Assembly (NCBI GenBank): GCA_900318065.1
Contig: ONIY01000002.1
Span: 24,482 to 88,481 of the forward strand
Length of the DNA: 64,000 nt
Source: an uncultured Prevotellaceae bacterium
Lineage (GTDB): Bacteria; Bacteroidota; Bacteroidia; Bacteroidales; Muribaculaceae
Reading direction: 5' to 3'
Position numbers and translations under genes: made by a program. Under the pieces are notes generated by a model that did not search any database, was not told the DNA's origin, and saw only the letters and a program-made list of their open reading frames with translations. Positions 1 to 8,119 of the stretch are shown piece by piece; position 1 is the first letter of the stretch; every line of letters starts with the position of its first letter.

Positions 1-680
1 CGGGCAAAGGTCAACGAGCTGGGCACGCAGTAGATGCAGTGATATGGGCAGTTGCGAGAGGTGAAGGCTGTGGTGTAGCCTTTGCGCTTGATCTTGGGGT
101 TGAAGTAGCGGCGGTTGGCAATGAAGTGTCGTGCCGGCAATGGCAGCGAGTCGAGGTCGCCTATCAGGGGGCGGAACCCGTTGTTTACAATATTGCCCTC
201 GCTGTTCATCCACGAGATGCCCAGTATGTTGTTGAGTGGCTTGTCCTCGTTGAGTGCGTGCAGCAGTTCCACGATTGTTGCCTCGGGCTCGCCGCGCACG
301 ATGACAATGCGCTTGTCTACGAGACATTTCTCGATAAAATAGGTGGGGCCAGGGCCCATCATTATGACTCTTGCCTGAGGCCTGATTCTAAATATCGAGT
401 CTATTGCCAGCATGTCGCTCTCTATCGAGAGGTTCACGGTCCAGATGCAGTAGATGTCGCTGTCGTCGGTGGCAAGGAACTGCAAGAAGTCTTCCTCTTT
501 CTTCTTGTAGAAGACAAAGTCCTCATAGGCTACTTCACCCATTTTGAGGTCTTCGACAACACCAATGACGGTGAGCTCATAGATGTTTGGCGCGAAATAT
601 ACCACCCTTGTGCACCCTGCCGAGCGCTCGGCAGGTCGCTGGCGGTCAAGGACTGGTGGCACCAAGAAAGTAATCTTCAT
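1..680 (-). CDS. B12-binding radical SAM protein, N-terminal part (cut by window edge)
   Basis: The gene reads leftwards and runs off the window, leaving about 226 N-terminal residues. Residues 1-160 look like the cobalamin-binding type domain of the BchE/HpnJ-like radical SAM proteins, including a MGPGPTYF stretch where family members have GGPHPT. The 4Fe-4S motif CPYHCIYC (CX3CX2C) lies near residue 210, at the expected start of the radical SAM barrel. Such enzymes use S-adenosylmethionine and a cobalamin for methylations or ring rearrangements; the substrate cannot be told from this fragment. The ATG at 680 is the first in frame. No partner gene for cofactor or substrate is visible. Confidence 0.8.
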   Translation of the reverse strand, partial: MKITFLVPPVLDRQRPAERSAGCTRVVYFAPNIYELTVIGVVEDLKMGEVAYEDFVFYKKKEEDFLQFLATDDSDIYCIWTVNLSIESDMLAIDSIFRIRPQARVIMMGPGPTYFIEKCLVDKRIVIVRGEPEATIVELLHALNEDKPLNNILGISWMNSEGNIVNNGFRPLIGDLDSLPLPARHFIANRRYFNPKIKRKGYTTAFTSRNCPYHCIYCVPSSLTFA

Positions 681-783
681 ATTTTATAGATACAGAATAT
701 CGTAAGGGTTATTTTATGCAATAGTTTTAAAACGCTCTATATACATAGAACGAAAATAATAACAATTTATTACAAAATGCGGG

Positions 784-1170
784 TTATAATATCTCGACAA
801 AATCTCGTGGCAAGATAATGTTCTCCACGTCGATGGCAGCCTTGAACAATGGAGCGATTTCCTCGACCCTGAAACCTGCGATGCCACAAGCGATGCGGGT
901 GACGAGAAACTTGTACTCGGGGTGTTGCCTGGCATAGGCAATGAAGTCGTCAACGTAGGGCTGAATCGTTTCCACGCCGCCTTGCATGGTGGGGATGGCA
1001 TAGCACTGACCCTGCATGCCCACTCCCTGGCCCCACACGGCGCCAAATTTGTCGACTGCCACTCTTGCGGCGCCACCAGCATGCATTCCCTTCAGGTTGC
1101 TGCCAAAGACGAATATCTCGTTTTCCTTCAGTTGGTTTATGAAATTGGGGGTGTATTCTCGGTTGTACAT
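784..1170 (-). CDS. A1S_2505-like (macro-domain-like) small protein
   Basis: 128 residues. The sequence has the pattern of the A1S_2505 phage non-structural protein family: EIFVFGSNLKGMHAGGAA near residues 15-32, then FGAVWGQGVGMQGQCYAIPT, and VTRIACGIAGF near the C-terminus. The glycine-rich loops recall macro domains that bind ADP-ribose-type ligands, but no activity is established. The ATG at 1170 was preferred because the longer frame upstream runs through the degenerate repeat at 1171-1206 and into the neighbouring kinase gene in the wrong frame. It is probably a stand-alone gene, since no phage gene surrounds it. Confidence 0.7.
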   Translation of the reverse strand: MYNREYTPNFINQLKENEIFVFGSNLKGMHAGGAARVAVDKFGAVWGQGVGMQGQCYAIPTMQGGVETIQPYVDDFIAYARQHPEYKFLVTRIACGIAGFRVEEIAPLFKAAIDVENIILPRDFVEIL

Positions 1171-1206
1171 AGTTGAGTAGTTGAGTAGTTGAATGGTGGA
1201 GTAGTG
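1171..1206. repeat. Degenerate 8-base tandem repeat (AGTTGAGT type)
   Basis: About three and a half units of AGTTGAGT and variants directly upstream of the start codon of the gene ending at 784. The same unit appears, inverted (ACTCAACT), near 12815 and 57680. It is one member of the 7/8-base repeat arrays found throughout the window. Confidence 0.6.
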
Positions 1207-1226
1207 GTGTTTATAATAACTTATGT

Positions 1227-2054
1227 TTAGTTCTGTTTCTCGAATGCCAGTGCTGCGCCCAGGGCGGTGCAGAACTCGGCATGGGCTGGAATGTGGAATG
1301 TCACGCCATAGATCTCCTCGATGCGCGGGAACACCACGGCGCACTGAGGCAGGCGCGTGAGGTTGCCAATGAGCACGAAGTCCTTGACACCGGTGTTGAG
1401 CTTCGACAGCACAGCGGCCGAGCCTATCGACTCGAGCACCATGCAGATGATGCCGAGTGCTACATCATGGTCGCTGGGGGTGATTTGGCGCACCTTGCCA
1501 AAGAGCGACGCGGTGGCGTGCAAAGGCAGTCCCTCGAGGTCGGTCTTGCAGATGTCCTTGATTTGCAGGTTGATGTGAGTGATGTCGCCAGTGCTGGCTA
1601 GTTCTATCACGTCGCTCACGTGGTCGGTCTTGAGCAGCAGGTGAGCCAGGCCCATGAGAGTGCCTCCGCCAATTCCTATACCGCCCAGGTGGCTGATGTT
1701 GTCGCCATCCACGCTCACCAGCGTGGTGCCGGTGCCCATCGACACGACGGTGAGCTTGTCGAGGCCGCTGTCGAAGCGTGCCCCCAGGCCGTCGGCCTGA
1801 AACTCGTCGGCCTTGCTGGTGGGCAAGCCGTAGATGGGAGTTGTCACTCCCGAGCTGCCCACTCCTGTGAGCATCACGTGCTCAATGTCGTTGAGAGTGA
1901 TTCCGTTGTCGTAGATATACTTTCCAAACGCCCCAAAGAGCGATGTGATGGGGTCGGCTGCGGTGATAAACATGGGTGAGAGAATCTGCCCATTGTTGAG
2001 TCCCACTATCTTGGTGGTGCTTCCGCCCACATCAATTCCTATTACTAGTCCCAT
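1227..2054 (-). CDS. coaW: Type II pantothenate kinase
   Basis: 275 residues resembling the eukaryotic/staphylococcal type II pantothenate kinases (Fumble family, ASKHA fold), which phosphorylate pantothenate with ATP in the first step of coenzyme A synthesis. Visible motifs are the N-terminal phosphate-1 loop GIDVGGSTTKIV, the glycine-rich MGTGTT loop, and GGIGIGGGTLMGL in the middle of the protein. Length fits the 260-280 residues of this type. The ATG at 2054 precedes the ATP loop directly; earlier in-frame codons lie in the promoter region. Divergent from the acetyltransferase gene at 2167 with mirrored promoters between them. Confidence 0.85.
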   Translation of the reverse strand: MGLVIGIDVGGSTTKIVGLNNGQILSPMFITAADPITSLFGAFGKYIYDNGITLNDIEHVMLTGVGSSGVTTPIYGLPTSKADEFQADGLGARFDSGLDKLTVVSMGTGTTLVSVDGDNISHLGGIGIGGGTLMGLAHLLLKTDHVSDVIELASTGDITHINLQIKDICKTDLEGLPLHATASLFGKVRQITPSDHDVALGIICMVLESIGSAAVLSKLNTGVKDFVLIGNLTRLPQCAVVFPRIEEIYGVTFHIPAHAEFCTALGAALAFEKQN

Positions 2055-2093
2055 GATATTTGTTTTTTTCGTTGTTTTATTGCAATAAGCTGC

Positions 2094-2143
2094 CAAATTT
2101 AGTGCAAAAATGTAATGTGACAAAATATTTATCACTAAATTTG
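2094..2143. promoter_or_regulatory. Divergent promoter pair inside a perfect inverted repeat
   Basis: CAAATTTAGTG at 2094-2104 is repeated inverted as CACTAAATTTG at 2133-2143. Each arm contains a Bacteroides -7 box TAAATTTG, one facing coaW (minus) and one facing the acetyltransferase gene (plus). The 28 bases between the arms are AT-rich. Confidence 0.6.
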
Positions 2144-2166
2144 CAAAGTTGAAAAAATAATAAGTC

Positions 2167-2691
2167 ATGAAAAAGATTATTTCTAACGACGTTGTGACGC
2201 TGCGGTCGCTCGAGGCTACCGACCTGGAGGTGCTCTACCGCTGGGAAAACGACTCCTGGCTGTGGACGGTGAGCAACATCATGGCACCGTCGCCCAAGAG
2301 CTACGTGTGGCAGTACCTGCAAAACTACGACAGCGACTTCTACAACACCCGCCAGCTACGGCTCATGATCACCTTGACCGAGACTGCCGAGGCGGTGGGC
2401 ACTGTCGACCTCACCAATTTTGACCCGTTCAACAACCGTGCCGAGCTGGGCATCATGATCGACAAGGCTCATCAGGGCAAGAGCCTGGGCGACGAGGCGC
2501 TGAGGCTTACCATTGGTTACGTGCGTGACTATTTGGGACTTTTCCAGCTCTATGCCCTTGTGCCAGTGGATAATACGGCATGCGCTTCGCTGCTCAAGAA
2601 GCATGGGTTCACCAGCGCGGGTCTTCTCAAGAAATGGATTAACCATGGCACCGAGGTGCACGATGTAGAAATAATGCAACTAGTGTTTTAG
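2167..2691 (+). CDS. GNAT family N-acetyltransferase
   Basis: 174 residues with the layout of SpeG/RimJ-type GNAT enzymes that move an acetyl group from acetyl-CoA to an amine. Residues 8-25 (VTLRSLEATDLEVLYRWEN) match the family start. ELGIMIDKAHQGKSLGDEAL in the middle corresponds to the acetyl-CoA pyrophosphate-binding turn, although the usual Q/RxxGxG/A is modified to HQGKSLG. The C-terminal VPVDNTACASLLKKHGF matches the conserved NxxxxxxxxKxGF segment. The start at 2167 follows the TAAATTTG box by 23 bases. The substrate is not evident. Confidence 0.85.
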   Translation: MKKIISNDVVTLRSLEATDLEVLYRWENDSWLWTVSNIMAPSPKSYVWQYLQNYDSDFYNTRQLRLMITLTETAEAVGTVDLTNFDPFNNRAELGIMIDKAHQGKSLGDEALRLTIGYVRDYLGLFQLYALVPVDNTACASLLKKHGFTSAGLLKKWINHGTEVHDVEIMQLVF

Positions 2692-2716
2692 AGAAGGAAT
2701 TATAAGGTCTTTTGAG

Positions 2717-3232
2717 ATGGGAGTACAGGATAAGCAAGAAGAGAATAATAAGCTGAATGTCACCAAGCTGCGCTCTTTTACTGCCAGTCGATGGCAAGCA
2801 GGACGCGCTCATGGAGTGGAGCACTGGGACCGGGTTGCTAGATTTGGCTATTTGCTGTGGGAAGAAGGCGCCGACCTGGATGTGATAATGGCTTTTGCCT
2901 ATCTTCATGACGCAGAGAGGGATGGTGATGGCGATGATTACCTCCATGGTCCCAAGGCCTCAAAATTGGTTGATGCCATTCGCGACACCTTGCTCAAAGC
3001 GTTGACCGATGAGCAAATCGGGAAACTCAAGCAGGCGTGTGAGCAACACACAATAGCGCACCGCACGGGCGACATCACCATTGACACATGCTTTGATGCC
3101 GACAGGATGGACCTCCCTAGAGTGGGCATCATGCCGCTACCCGACAAGATGGCGACCAAGAAAGGCGCACAATTAGTAGGCATACCTGACTATGCCGACT
3201 TCTATGCTAAGTTTAAAAAGGGAGAAGTGTGA
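2717..3232 (+). CDS. HD-domain phosphohydrolase-like protein
   Basis: 171 residues. HGVEHWDRVARFGYLL near residue 33, AYLHDAERDGDG near residue 65 and a later DADRMDL supply the H, HD and D ligands of an HD-type metal-dependent phosphohydrolase. The substrate is unknown; small HD proteins of this size often act on nucleotides or signalling phosphates. The gene lies 25 bases after the acetyltransferase gene on the same strand and may be cotranscribed. It is convergent with the YqgE gene. Confidence 0.75.
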   Translation: MGVQDKQEENNKLNVTKLRSFTASRWQAGRAHGVEHWDRVARFGYLLWEEGADLDVIMAFAYLHDAERDGDGDDYLHGPKASKLVDAIRDTLLKALTDEQIGKLKQACEQHTIAHRTGDITIDTCFDADRMDLPRVGIMPLPDKMATKKGAQLVGIPDYADFYAKFKKGEV

Positions 3233-3256
3233 GATAAGACAAGTGTTGCATGAAGG

Positions 3257-3862
3257 TCAGTTCATGCTCACGTCATCGGGCCAGGCATCCCACAGGCGGT
3301 ACTGGTCGCCAAAGCGTGCCACGGCGTTGCGCCACATGTCTTCGTTAGCGTCGCTCATCACCAGTGCTGCGACATCGCCTTTGAGCACTGCCCAGTCGTG
3401 GCGGCTCACCTCGTTGTCGAGTTGACCCTTGGTCCACCCGCTGTAGCCCACCATGAACTTCACCTTCTGGTTCACGTTCTCGCCGTTGGCAAGAAAAAGT
3501 TTCATCAACTCAAAGTCGCCACCAAAGTACAGTCCTGGCGCCACTTGCTCGCTGCCAGGGATGGCGTCTTTTCCCAGCGAGTGCACAAAGAACAGCATGT
3601 TGGTACCCACTGGCCCTCCCAGGTAGAGTGGGATAGTCTCGTTGCACACCACCTCGGGCACCAGTTCGTTGAGGGTGAACCGGGTGGGCTTGTTGACGAT
3701 GACTCCCATCGAACCATCCACATCGTCGTGGTCGACGAGCACCGTGACGCTGCGTTTGAAGCACAGGTCCTCCACCGTGGGCTTTGCCACAAGCAGGGTG
3801 CCGCGTGCCGGTTGGGGCTGCGTGTCGAGCAGGTTGAATATGTCAAGGTCGAGATTTTCCAT
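3257..3862 (-). CDS. YqgE/AlgH family protein
   Basis: 201 residues. The family signatures are present: ARGTLLVAKPTVEDLCFKRS near the start, VGVIVNKPT-like MGVIVNKPTRFTLNEL, LYLGGPVG, and VGYSGWTKGQLDNEV near the C-terminal third. YqgE/AlgH proteins form a compact cytoplasmic fold of uncertain biochemical role. The ATG at 3862 is chosen over two upstream in-frame ATGs because a TATTTTTG promoter box lies at 3870-3877, leaving almost no leader; the upstream ATGs would lie before the transcription start. Confidence 0.88.
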   Translation of the reverse strand: MENLDLDIFNLLDTQPQPARGTLLVAKPTVEDLCFKRSVTVLVDHDDVDGSMGVIVNKPTRFTLNELVPEVVCNETIPLYLGGPVGTNMLFFVHSLGKDAIPGSEQVAPGLYFGGDFELMKLFLANGENVNQKVKFMVGYSGWTKGQLDNEVSRHDWAVLKGDVAALVMSDANEDMWRNAVARFGDQYRLWDAWPDDVSMN

Positions 3863-3869
3863 TGTGGTG

Positions 3870-3877
3870 CAAAAATA
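3870..3877 (-). promoter_or_regulatory. Bacteroides -7 promoter box for the YqgE gene
   Basis: Reads TATTTTTG on the minus strand, matching TAnnTTTG, with its last base 8 bases before the ATG at 3862. This implies a leaderless or nearly leaderless transcript. Confidence 0.6.
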
Positions 3878-4060
3878 GTGAATATTAGCCATTCTCGCAA
3901 ATGAAAATTTCAAAAAAATAGCGCCAGCAGCGCCAATTGTGGCGCATCAATTTCTATAGAAATGTGACATTAACTTTAGGAATGTTAAATGTGGCAATAT
4001 TTTAACATTTATAACTCAAAAATATTATTAATTAACGCGCTTTTTATACTGCAGTATTGA

Positions 4061-4078
4061 GCAAAATGATAATTTTGC
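4061..4078 (+). promoter_or_regulatory. -7 box of the moxR-bat operon within a palindrome
   Basis: TAATTTTG at 4070-4077 matches the Bacteroides -7 box. It is covered by a perfect inverted repeat, GCAAAAT-GATA-ATTTTGC, at 4061-4078, which could be an operator. The start codon of the MoxR gene is 47 bases downstream. The upstream 150 bases are very AT-rich. Confidence 0.5.
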
Positions 4079-4123
4079 AAATAAAAAAATAACATCTATA
4101 CATATACACACATAGACCCTATT

Positions 4124-5119
4124 ATGAGTGAAACAGTAAATATTCGAGAGTTAAACGACATCATTGCCACTAAGAGCAGTTTTGTCAACACTATCACACA
4201 GGGAATGAATCAAACCATCGTTGGCCAAAAGCATCTCATCGACTCGTTGCTTATTGCATTGCTGGCCAACGGACATGTGCTCCTTGAGGGCGTGCCAGGT
4301 CTGGCTAAGACGCTCGCCATCAAGACGCTGTCGCAATTAATCGATGCCAAGTACAGCCGCATCCAGTTCACCCCCGACCTGCTGCCTGCCGACGTCATTG
4401 GCACCATGGTCTACAGTATCCAGAAGGAGAAGTTTGAGGTGAAGCGGGGACCAGTCTTTGCCAACTTCGTTCTCGCCGACGAGATTAACCGTGCTCCTGC
4501 CAAGGTGCAGAGCGCGCTGCTCGAGGCGATGCAGGAGCGTCAGGTCACCATTGGCGACAACACCTTCCAGCTCGACGAGCCATTCCTGGTAATGGCAACC
4601 CAAAACCCCATTGAGCAAGAGGGCACCTATCCCTTGCCCGAGGCACAAGTCGACCGTTTCTTGATGAAGGTGGTGATAGGCTACCCCAACCGTCAGGAGG
4701 AGAAAGACATCATCAGGATGAACATTGGCGCAAGCCAGCCACACATAACACCACTTGTAAGCCCTGCCGACATCGTTGACGTGCGCAACGTGGTGAAGCA
4801 AATCTACATCGACGAGAAGATCGAACGCTACATCGTCGACATCGTCTTTGCCACCCGTTTCCCCGACGAGTATGGCCTCAACGACCTCAAGAGCATCATC
4901 TCCTTTGGTTCTTCGCCACGTGCCTCTATCAGCATGGCACTGGCAGCGAGAGCCTATGCTTTCTTGCGTGGTCGTGGATATGTGATCCCCGAGGACGTGC
5001 GCGCTGTGTGTCACGACGTGATGCGCCACCGCCTGGGATTGAGCTATGAGGCCGAGGCCAACAATATTACCGCCGACGAGATTATTAGCAACATCCTCGA
5101 CAAGATTGCAGTGCCATAG
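4124..5119 (+). CDS. MoxR family AAA+ ATPase
   Basis: 331 residues, the usual size of MoxR ATPases. Walker A is GVPGLAKT at residues 56-63, Walker B is VLADE at 116-120 followed by INRAP, and MATQNP is sensor 1. MoxR ATPases act as chaperone-like remodellers for VWA-domain partners, here the Bat proteins encoded downstream. First gene of the operon moxR - DUF58 - membrane gene - batA - batB - batC - batDE, which in Bacteroides fragilis is linked to aerotolerance. A degenerate heptad array separates it from the next gene. Confidence 0.93.
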   Translation: MSETVNIRELNDIIATKSSFVNTITQGMNQTIVGQKHLIDSLLIALLANGHVLLEGVPGLAKTLAIKTLSQLIDAKYSRIQFTPDLLPADVIGTMVYSIQKEKFEVKRGPVFANFVLADEINRAPAKVQSALLEAMQERQVTIGDNTFQLDEPFLVMATQNPIEQEGTYPLPEAQVDRFLMKVVIGYPNRQEEKDIIRMNIGASQPHITPLVSPADIVDVRNVVKQIYIDEKIERYIVDIVFATRFPDEYGLNDLKSIISFGSSPRASISMALAARAYAFLRGRGYVIPEDVRAVCHDVMRHRLGLSYEAEANNITADEIISNILDKIAVP

Positions 5120-5215
5120 TGGTTGTCAGTAATCAGTTGTCAGTAATCAGTAATCAGTTTTCAGTTTTAGTGACAGTGATTGGTGATTAGTTTTCGGTCA
5201 ACTGTTTTTGGTCTG
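5120..5215. repeat. Degenerate heptad array (TNNTCAG type) inside the bat operon
   Basis: Six adjoining heptads read TTGTCAG, TAATCAG, TTGTCAG, TAATCAG, TAATCAG and TTTTCAG, followed by decayed copies up to about 5215. The reverse complement CTGACAA/CTGATAA builds arrays near 12850, 44600 and 57720. The array sits between the stop of moxR and the start of the DUF58 gene. Confidence 0.75.
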
Positions 5216-5232
5216 ATTCATCTATCAAGACG

Positions 5233-6102
5233 ATGGAACGAAGTGAATTGTTAAAGAAGGTACGCAAGATTGAGATAAAGGCCAAGGGACTGTCTCAAAA
5301 CATCTTTGCTGGAGAGTACCACACCGCTTTCAAGGGGCGTGGCATGACCTTCAGCGAGGTGCGCGAGTATCAGTATGGCGACGATGTGCGCGACATCGAC
5401 TGGAACGTCACCGCTCGTCAAAACAGGCCCTATGTCAAGGTCTATGAAGAGGAACGCGAACTCACCGTGATGCTCGTTGTGGACGTGAGCGGCAGCAAGA
5501 ACTTTGGTGCCGTGGGCGAGTCGAAGCAGGACGTGATGACCGAGATTGCCGCCACACTGGCGTTCTCGGCTATCGAGAACAACGACAAGGTGGGAGTGCT
5601 GCTCTTTAGCGACAAGATAGAGAAATTCATCCCGCCTCAAAAGGGGCGCAAGCACATCCTGCGCGTCATCAGCGAGTTGCTCAACTTCAAGGCCGAGAAT
5701 CGTGGCACCAACCTCAACCTCGCGCTGGAGTACCTCACCAGTGGCATCAAGAAGCGCTGCACGGCGTTTGTCATCAGCGACTTCCTCGACTCTCAGGACT
5801 ATTATAAGAGCATGTCGATAGCCAACCACAAGCACGATGTGATTGCCTTGCAGGTCTACGACAAGCGCGAGGCGCACTTGCCCAATGTGGGGCTCGTCAA
5901 GGTGCAGGATGCCGAGCGCGACACCGAGCGCTGGATCGACACCAGCAGCCGGCGCGTGCGTCAGGCCTACGACCGCTGGTGGTATGAGCGCCAGCAGGCG
6001 ATGAGCGACATCCTCACTCGCAGCAATATCGACCTCGCCCAGGTGGCTACCGACGAGGACTATGTGAAATCGCTCATGGCGCTGTTCAAGAAGCGCGGAT
6101 GA
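5233..6102 (+). CDS. DUF58 domain protein of the Bat operon
   Basis: 289 residues. The DUF58 signature REYQYGDDVRDIDWNVTAR lies near residues 44-62. It is followed by a VWA-like domain with VVDVSGSKN near residue 85, a degenerate MIDAS metal site. DUF58 proteins are encoded between moxR and the VWA genes in Bat-type operons and are thought to link the ATPase to membrane VWA proteins. No transmembrane segment is visible, so it is probably cytoplasmic. The ATG at 5233 follows the repeat array directly. Confidence 0.9.
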   Translation: MERSELLKKVRKIEIKAKGLSQNIFAGEYHTAFKGRGMTFSEVREYQYGDDVRDIDWNVTARQNRPYVKVYEEERELTVMLVVDVSGSKNFGAVGESKQDVMTEIAATLAFSAIENNDKVGVLLFSDKIEKFIPPQKGRKHILRVISELLNFKAENRGTNLNLALEYLTSGIKKRCTAFVISDFLDSQDYYKSMSIANHKHDVIALQVYDKREAHLPNVGLVKVQDAERDTERWIDTSSRRVRQAYDRWWYERQQAMSDILTRSNIDLAQVATDEDYVKSLMALFKKRG

Positions 6103-6130
6103 GGTGACTTTTTCAGTTTCAAGATTATCT

Positions 6131-7099
6131 ATGAAGTGTTTTAAACGATATATAATAAGCATAATACTGCTGCTGGTGGCGATGGTCACCGCCCATGCAG
6201 GCAACACCTCGGTCTCGGTAAAACTCGACTCGGCAAGGGTGGTGATGGGAAAGACCACCACTATGCACATCGAGATTGTTCAAGACAAGGAGGTGAATGG
6301 CTTGCTGCTCACCTTGCTTGGCGACACGCTCAACTCCAAGGTGGAGATTGCCGACAAGGGCCGTGCCGACACTGCCATGCTCGACAACAACCGAGTGCAA
6401 ATCAAGCGCGACATTGCCTTGCAGGCTTTTGACCCGGGAGTGTATCAGCTGCCGCCATTGCTGTATGTGACCGGTCGCGACACCATCAAGAGCCAGTCGC
6501 TCACGCTCGCCGTCGACTCCATCAAGGTTGACCCCAACGGCAGCATCAAGGATTTCAAGCCCATCGCTACTGTGCCATTCAAGCTGCTTGACTGGGTGCC
6601 TGATTTCATTAGCGACTACTGGTGGGCATGGCTCGCTGGGCTGGTGCTCATTGCCTTTGGCATCTTTGCCTACTACCACTGGTACAAGAAGGGCATCAAC
6701 CCGTTGAAACCCGTCAAGAAGCGCTTGCCGCCCTATGAGGAGGCAATGCTTGCCCTCACCACTCTCAAGAGCCGCAACCTGTGGCAAAATGGGCAGGAGA
6801 AGGAGTATTTCACTGGCTTGACCGACATCTTGCGCGTCTACATCGACCGCCGCTTTGGCATCAACGCCGTGGAGATGACTTCGAGCCAGATTATGGATAA
6901 AATAAAGCAGAACAAGGAGGCGCATATCGCCAACGACCAGCTCAAGGATGTGCTCGAGATTGCCGACTTTGTGAAGTTTGCCAAGATGCACACTCTTGCC
7001 GACGACAACGAGATTGCCTACCAGCGGGCCGTGAACTTCGTTGAGGCGACTAAACCGGTGCCTCAGGTTGACGAGACAGGAAAGGAGGCAGAGCAATGA
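6131..7099 (+). CDS. Membrane protein of the Bat operon, BatD/DUF4381-like
   Basis: 322 residues. A signal peptide (about residues 1-23) is followed by a beta-rich extracytoplasmic region of roughly 140 residues, one transmembrane helix (WWAWLAGLVLIAFGIFAYY, near residues 165-185) and a cytoplasmic helical tail with a LPPYEEAMLAL motif, as in DUF4381 and BatD C-termini. The ATG at 6131 is used because it opens the signal peptide; an in-frame ATG at 6104 would add nine residues with no signal character. The last four bases overlap batA (ATGA), indicating translational coupling. Its own function is not known. Confidence 0.8.
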   Translation: MKCFKRYIISIILLLVAMVTAHAGNTSVSVKLDSARVVMGKTTTMHIEIVQDKEVNGLLLTLLGDTLNSKVEIADKGRADTAMLDNNRVQIKRDIALQAFDPGVYQLPPLLYVTGRDTIKSQSLTLAVDSIKVDPNGSIKDFKPIATVPFKLLDWVPDFISDYWWAWLAGLVLIAFGIFAYYHWYKKGINPLKPVKKRLPPYEEAMLALTTLKSRNLWQNGQEKEYFTGLTDILRVYIDRRFGINAVEMTSSQIMDKIKQNKEAHIANDQLKDVLEIADFVKFAKMHTLADDNEIAYQRAVNFVEATKPVPQVDETGKEAEQ

Positions 7100-8094
7100 T
7101 AAGCGACATGCATTTCATGCACCCTGGACTGTTGTGGCTCTTGCTGCTCATCGTGCCACTCACGGTGTGGCATGTGCTCAAGGACCGCAAGAGCGACCCC
7201 ACACTGCGCCTGCCCACCACTCAGGCCTTCGACAACATGGGCCACAGCTGGAGGGAGTGGATGCGTCATGTGCTCTTCGCCCTCGAGATGCTGGCTCTCG
7301 CATGCCTGGTGATTATCCTGTGCCGCCCGCAGTCGAGCAACAGTTGGTCAAAGACCAATATCGAGGGAACCGACATCGTGCTCTCGCTCGACGTGAGCGG
7401 CAGTATGCTCGCACGCGACTTCAGCCCTAACCGCCTGGAGGCTGCCAAGGACGTGGCAAGCAAGTTTGTGAGCAACCGCACCAGCGACAACATCGGTCTT
7501 GTGGTGTTTGCCGGCGAGGCTTTCACTCAAGTGCCTATGACCAACGATATCGCCACACTGGTCAACAACATAGGCGAGTTGCAGATTGGCATGCTTGAAG
7601 ACGGTACCGCCGTGGGCGACGGCATTGCCACCGCCATCAACCGCATCAAGGACGGCAAGGCGGTGTCGAAGAGCATCATCCTGCTCACCGACGGCAGCAA
7701 CAACACCGGCGTGGTGGGACCATTGACGGCGGCCAAGATAGCCTTGAAATATGGCATCAAGATTTATGCCATTGGCGTGGGAACGATGGGCATGGCGCCT
7801 TATCCCACCATGAGCATTGGCGGCACTATAACCTACACACAGCAGCGTGTGGAGATTGACGAGAAGTCGCTCCAGGAGATTGCCCGCATCACTGGCGGCA
7901 AGTACTTCCGCGCCACCAGCAAGCGGGTGCTCAAGGACATCTTTGCCGAGATTGACAAACTAGAGAAGACACGCATGGACGTGCAGCAGCACAGCCAGAT
8001 GGACGATAACTACCAGCCCTGGGCTCTTGCCTTGCTGCTGTTGCTCACGCTGTGCGCTATTATTAGATACACCGTGCTCAGGTCCATTCCTTAG
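7096..8094 (+). CDS. batA: BatA, VWA-domain inner membrane protein
   Basis: 332 residues. Two N-terminal hydrophobic helices (about 11-28 and 57-76) precede a VWA domain with an intact MIDAS motif DVSGS at residues 99-103, then a C-terminal helix (WALALLLLLTLCAIIRYTVL). This is the BatA/BatB topology, with the VWA domain between membrane anchors. The gene overlaps the stop of the preceding gene by four bases and lies 25 bases before batB. Bat proteins are linked to oxygen or oxidative stress tolerance in Bacteroides, but the mechanism is unsettled. Confidence 0.92.
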   Translation: MISDMHFMHPGLLWLLLLIVPLTVWHVLKDRKSDPTLRLPTTQAFDNMGHSWREWMRHVLFALEMLALACLVIILCRPQSSNSWSKTNIEGTDIVLSLDVSGSMLARDFSPNRLEAAKDVASKFVSNRTSDNIGLVVFAGEAFTQVPMTNDIATLVNNIGELQIGMLEDGTAVGDGIATAINRIKDGKAVSKSIILLTDGSNNTGVVGPLTAAKIALKYGIKIYAIGVGTMGMAPYPTMSIGGTITYTQQRVEIDEKSLQEIARITGGKYFRATSKRVLKDIFAEIDKLEKTRMDVQQHSQMDDNYQPWALALLLLLTLCAIIRYTVLRSIP

Positions 8095-8119
8095 CACTAG
8101 TAAAAATAGGAGAACACTA

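Noticed and set aside
39-689. A 216-codon plus-strand frame at the left edge
   Set aside because: It is the antisense shadow of the radical SAM gene; the minus strand has the CX3CX2C motif and a sensible start.
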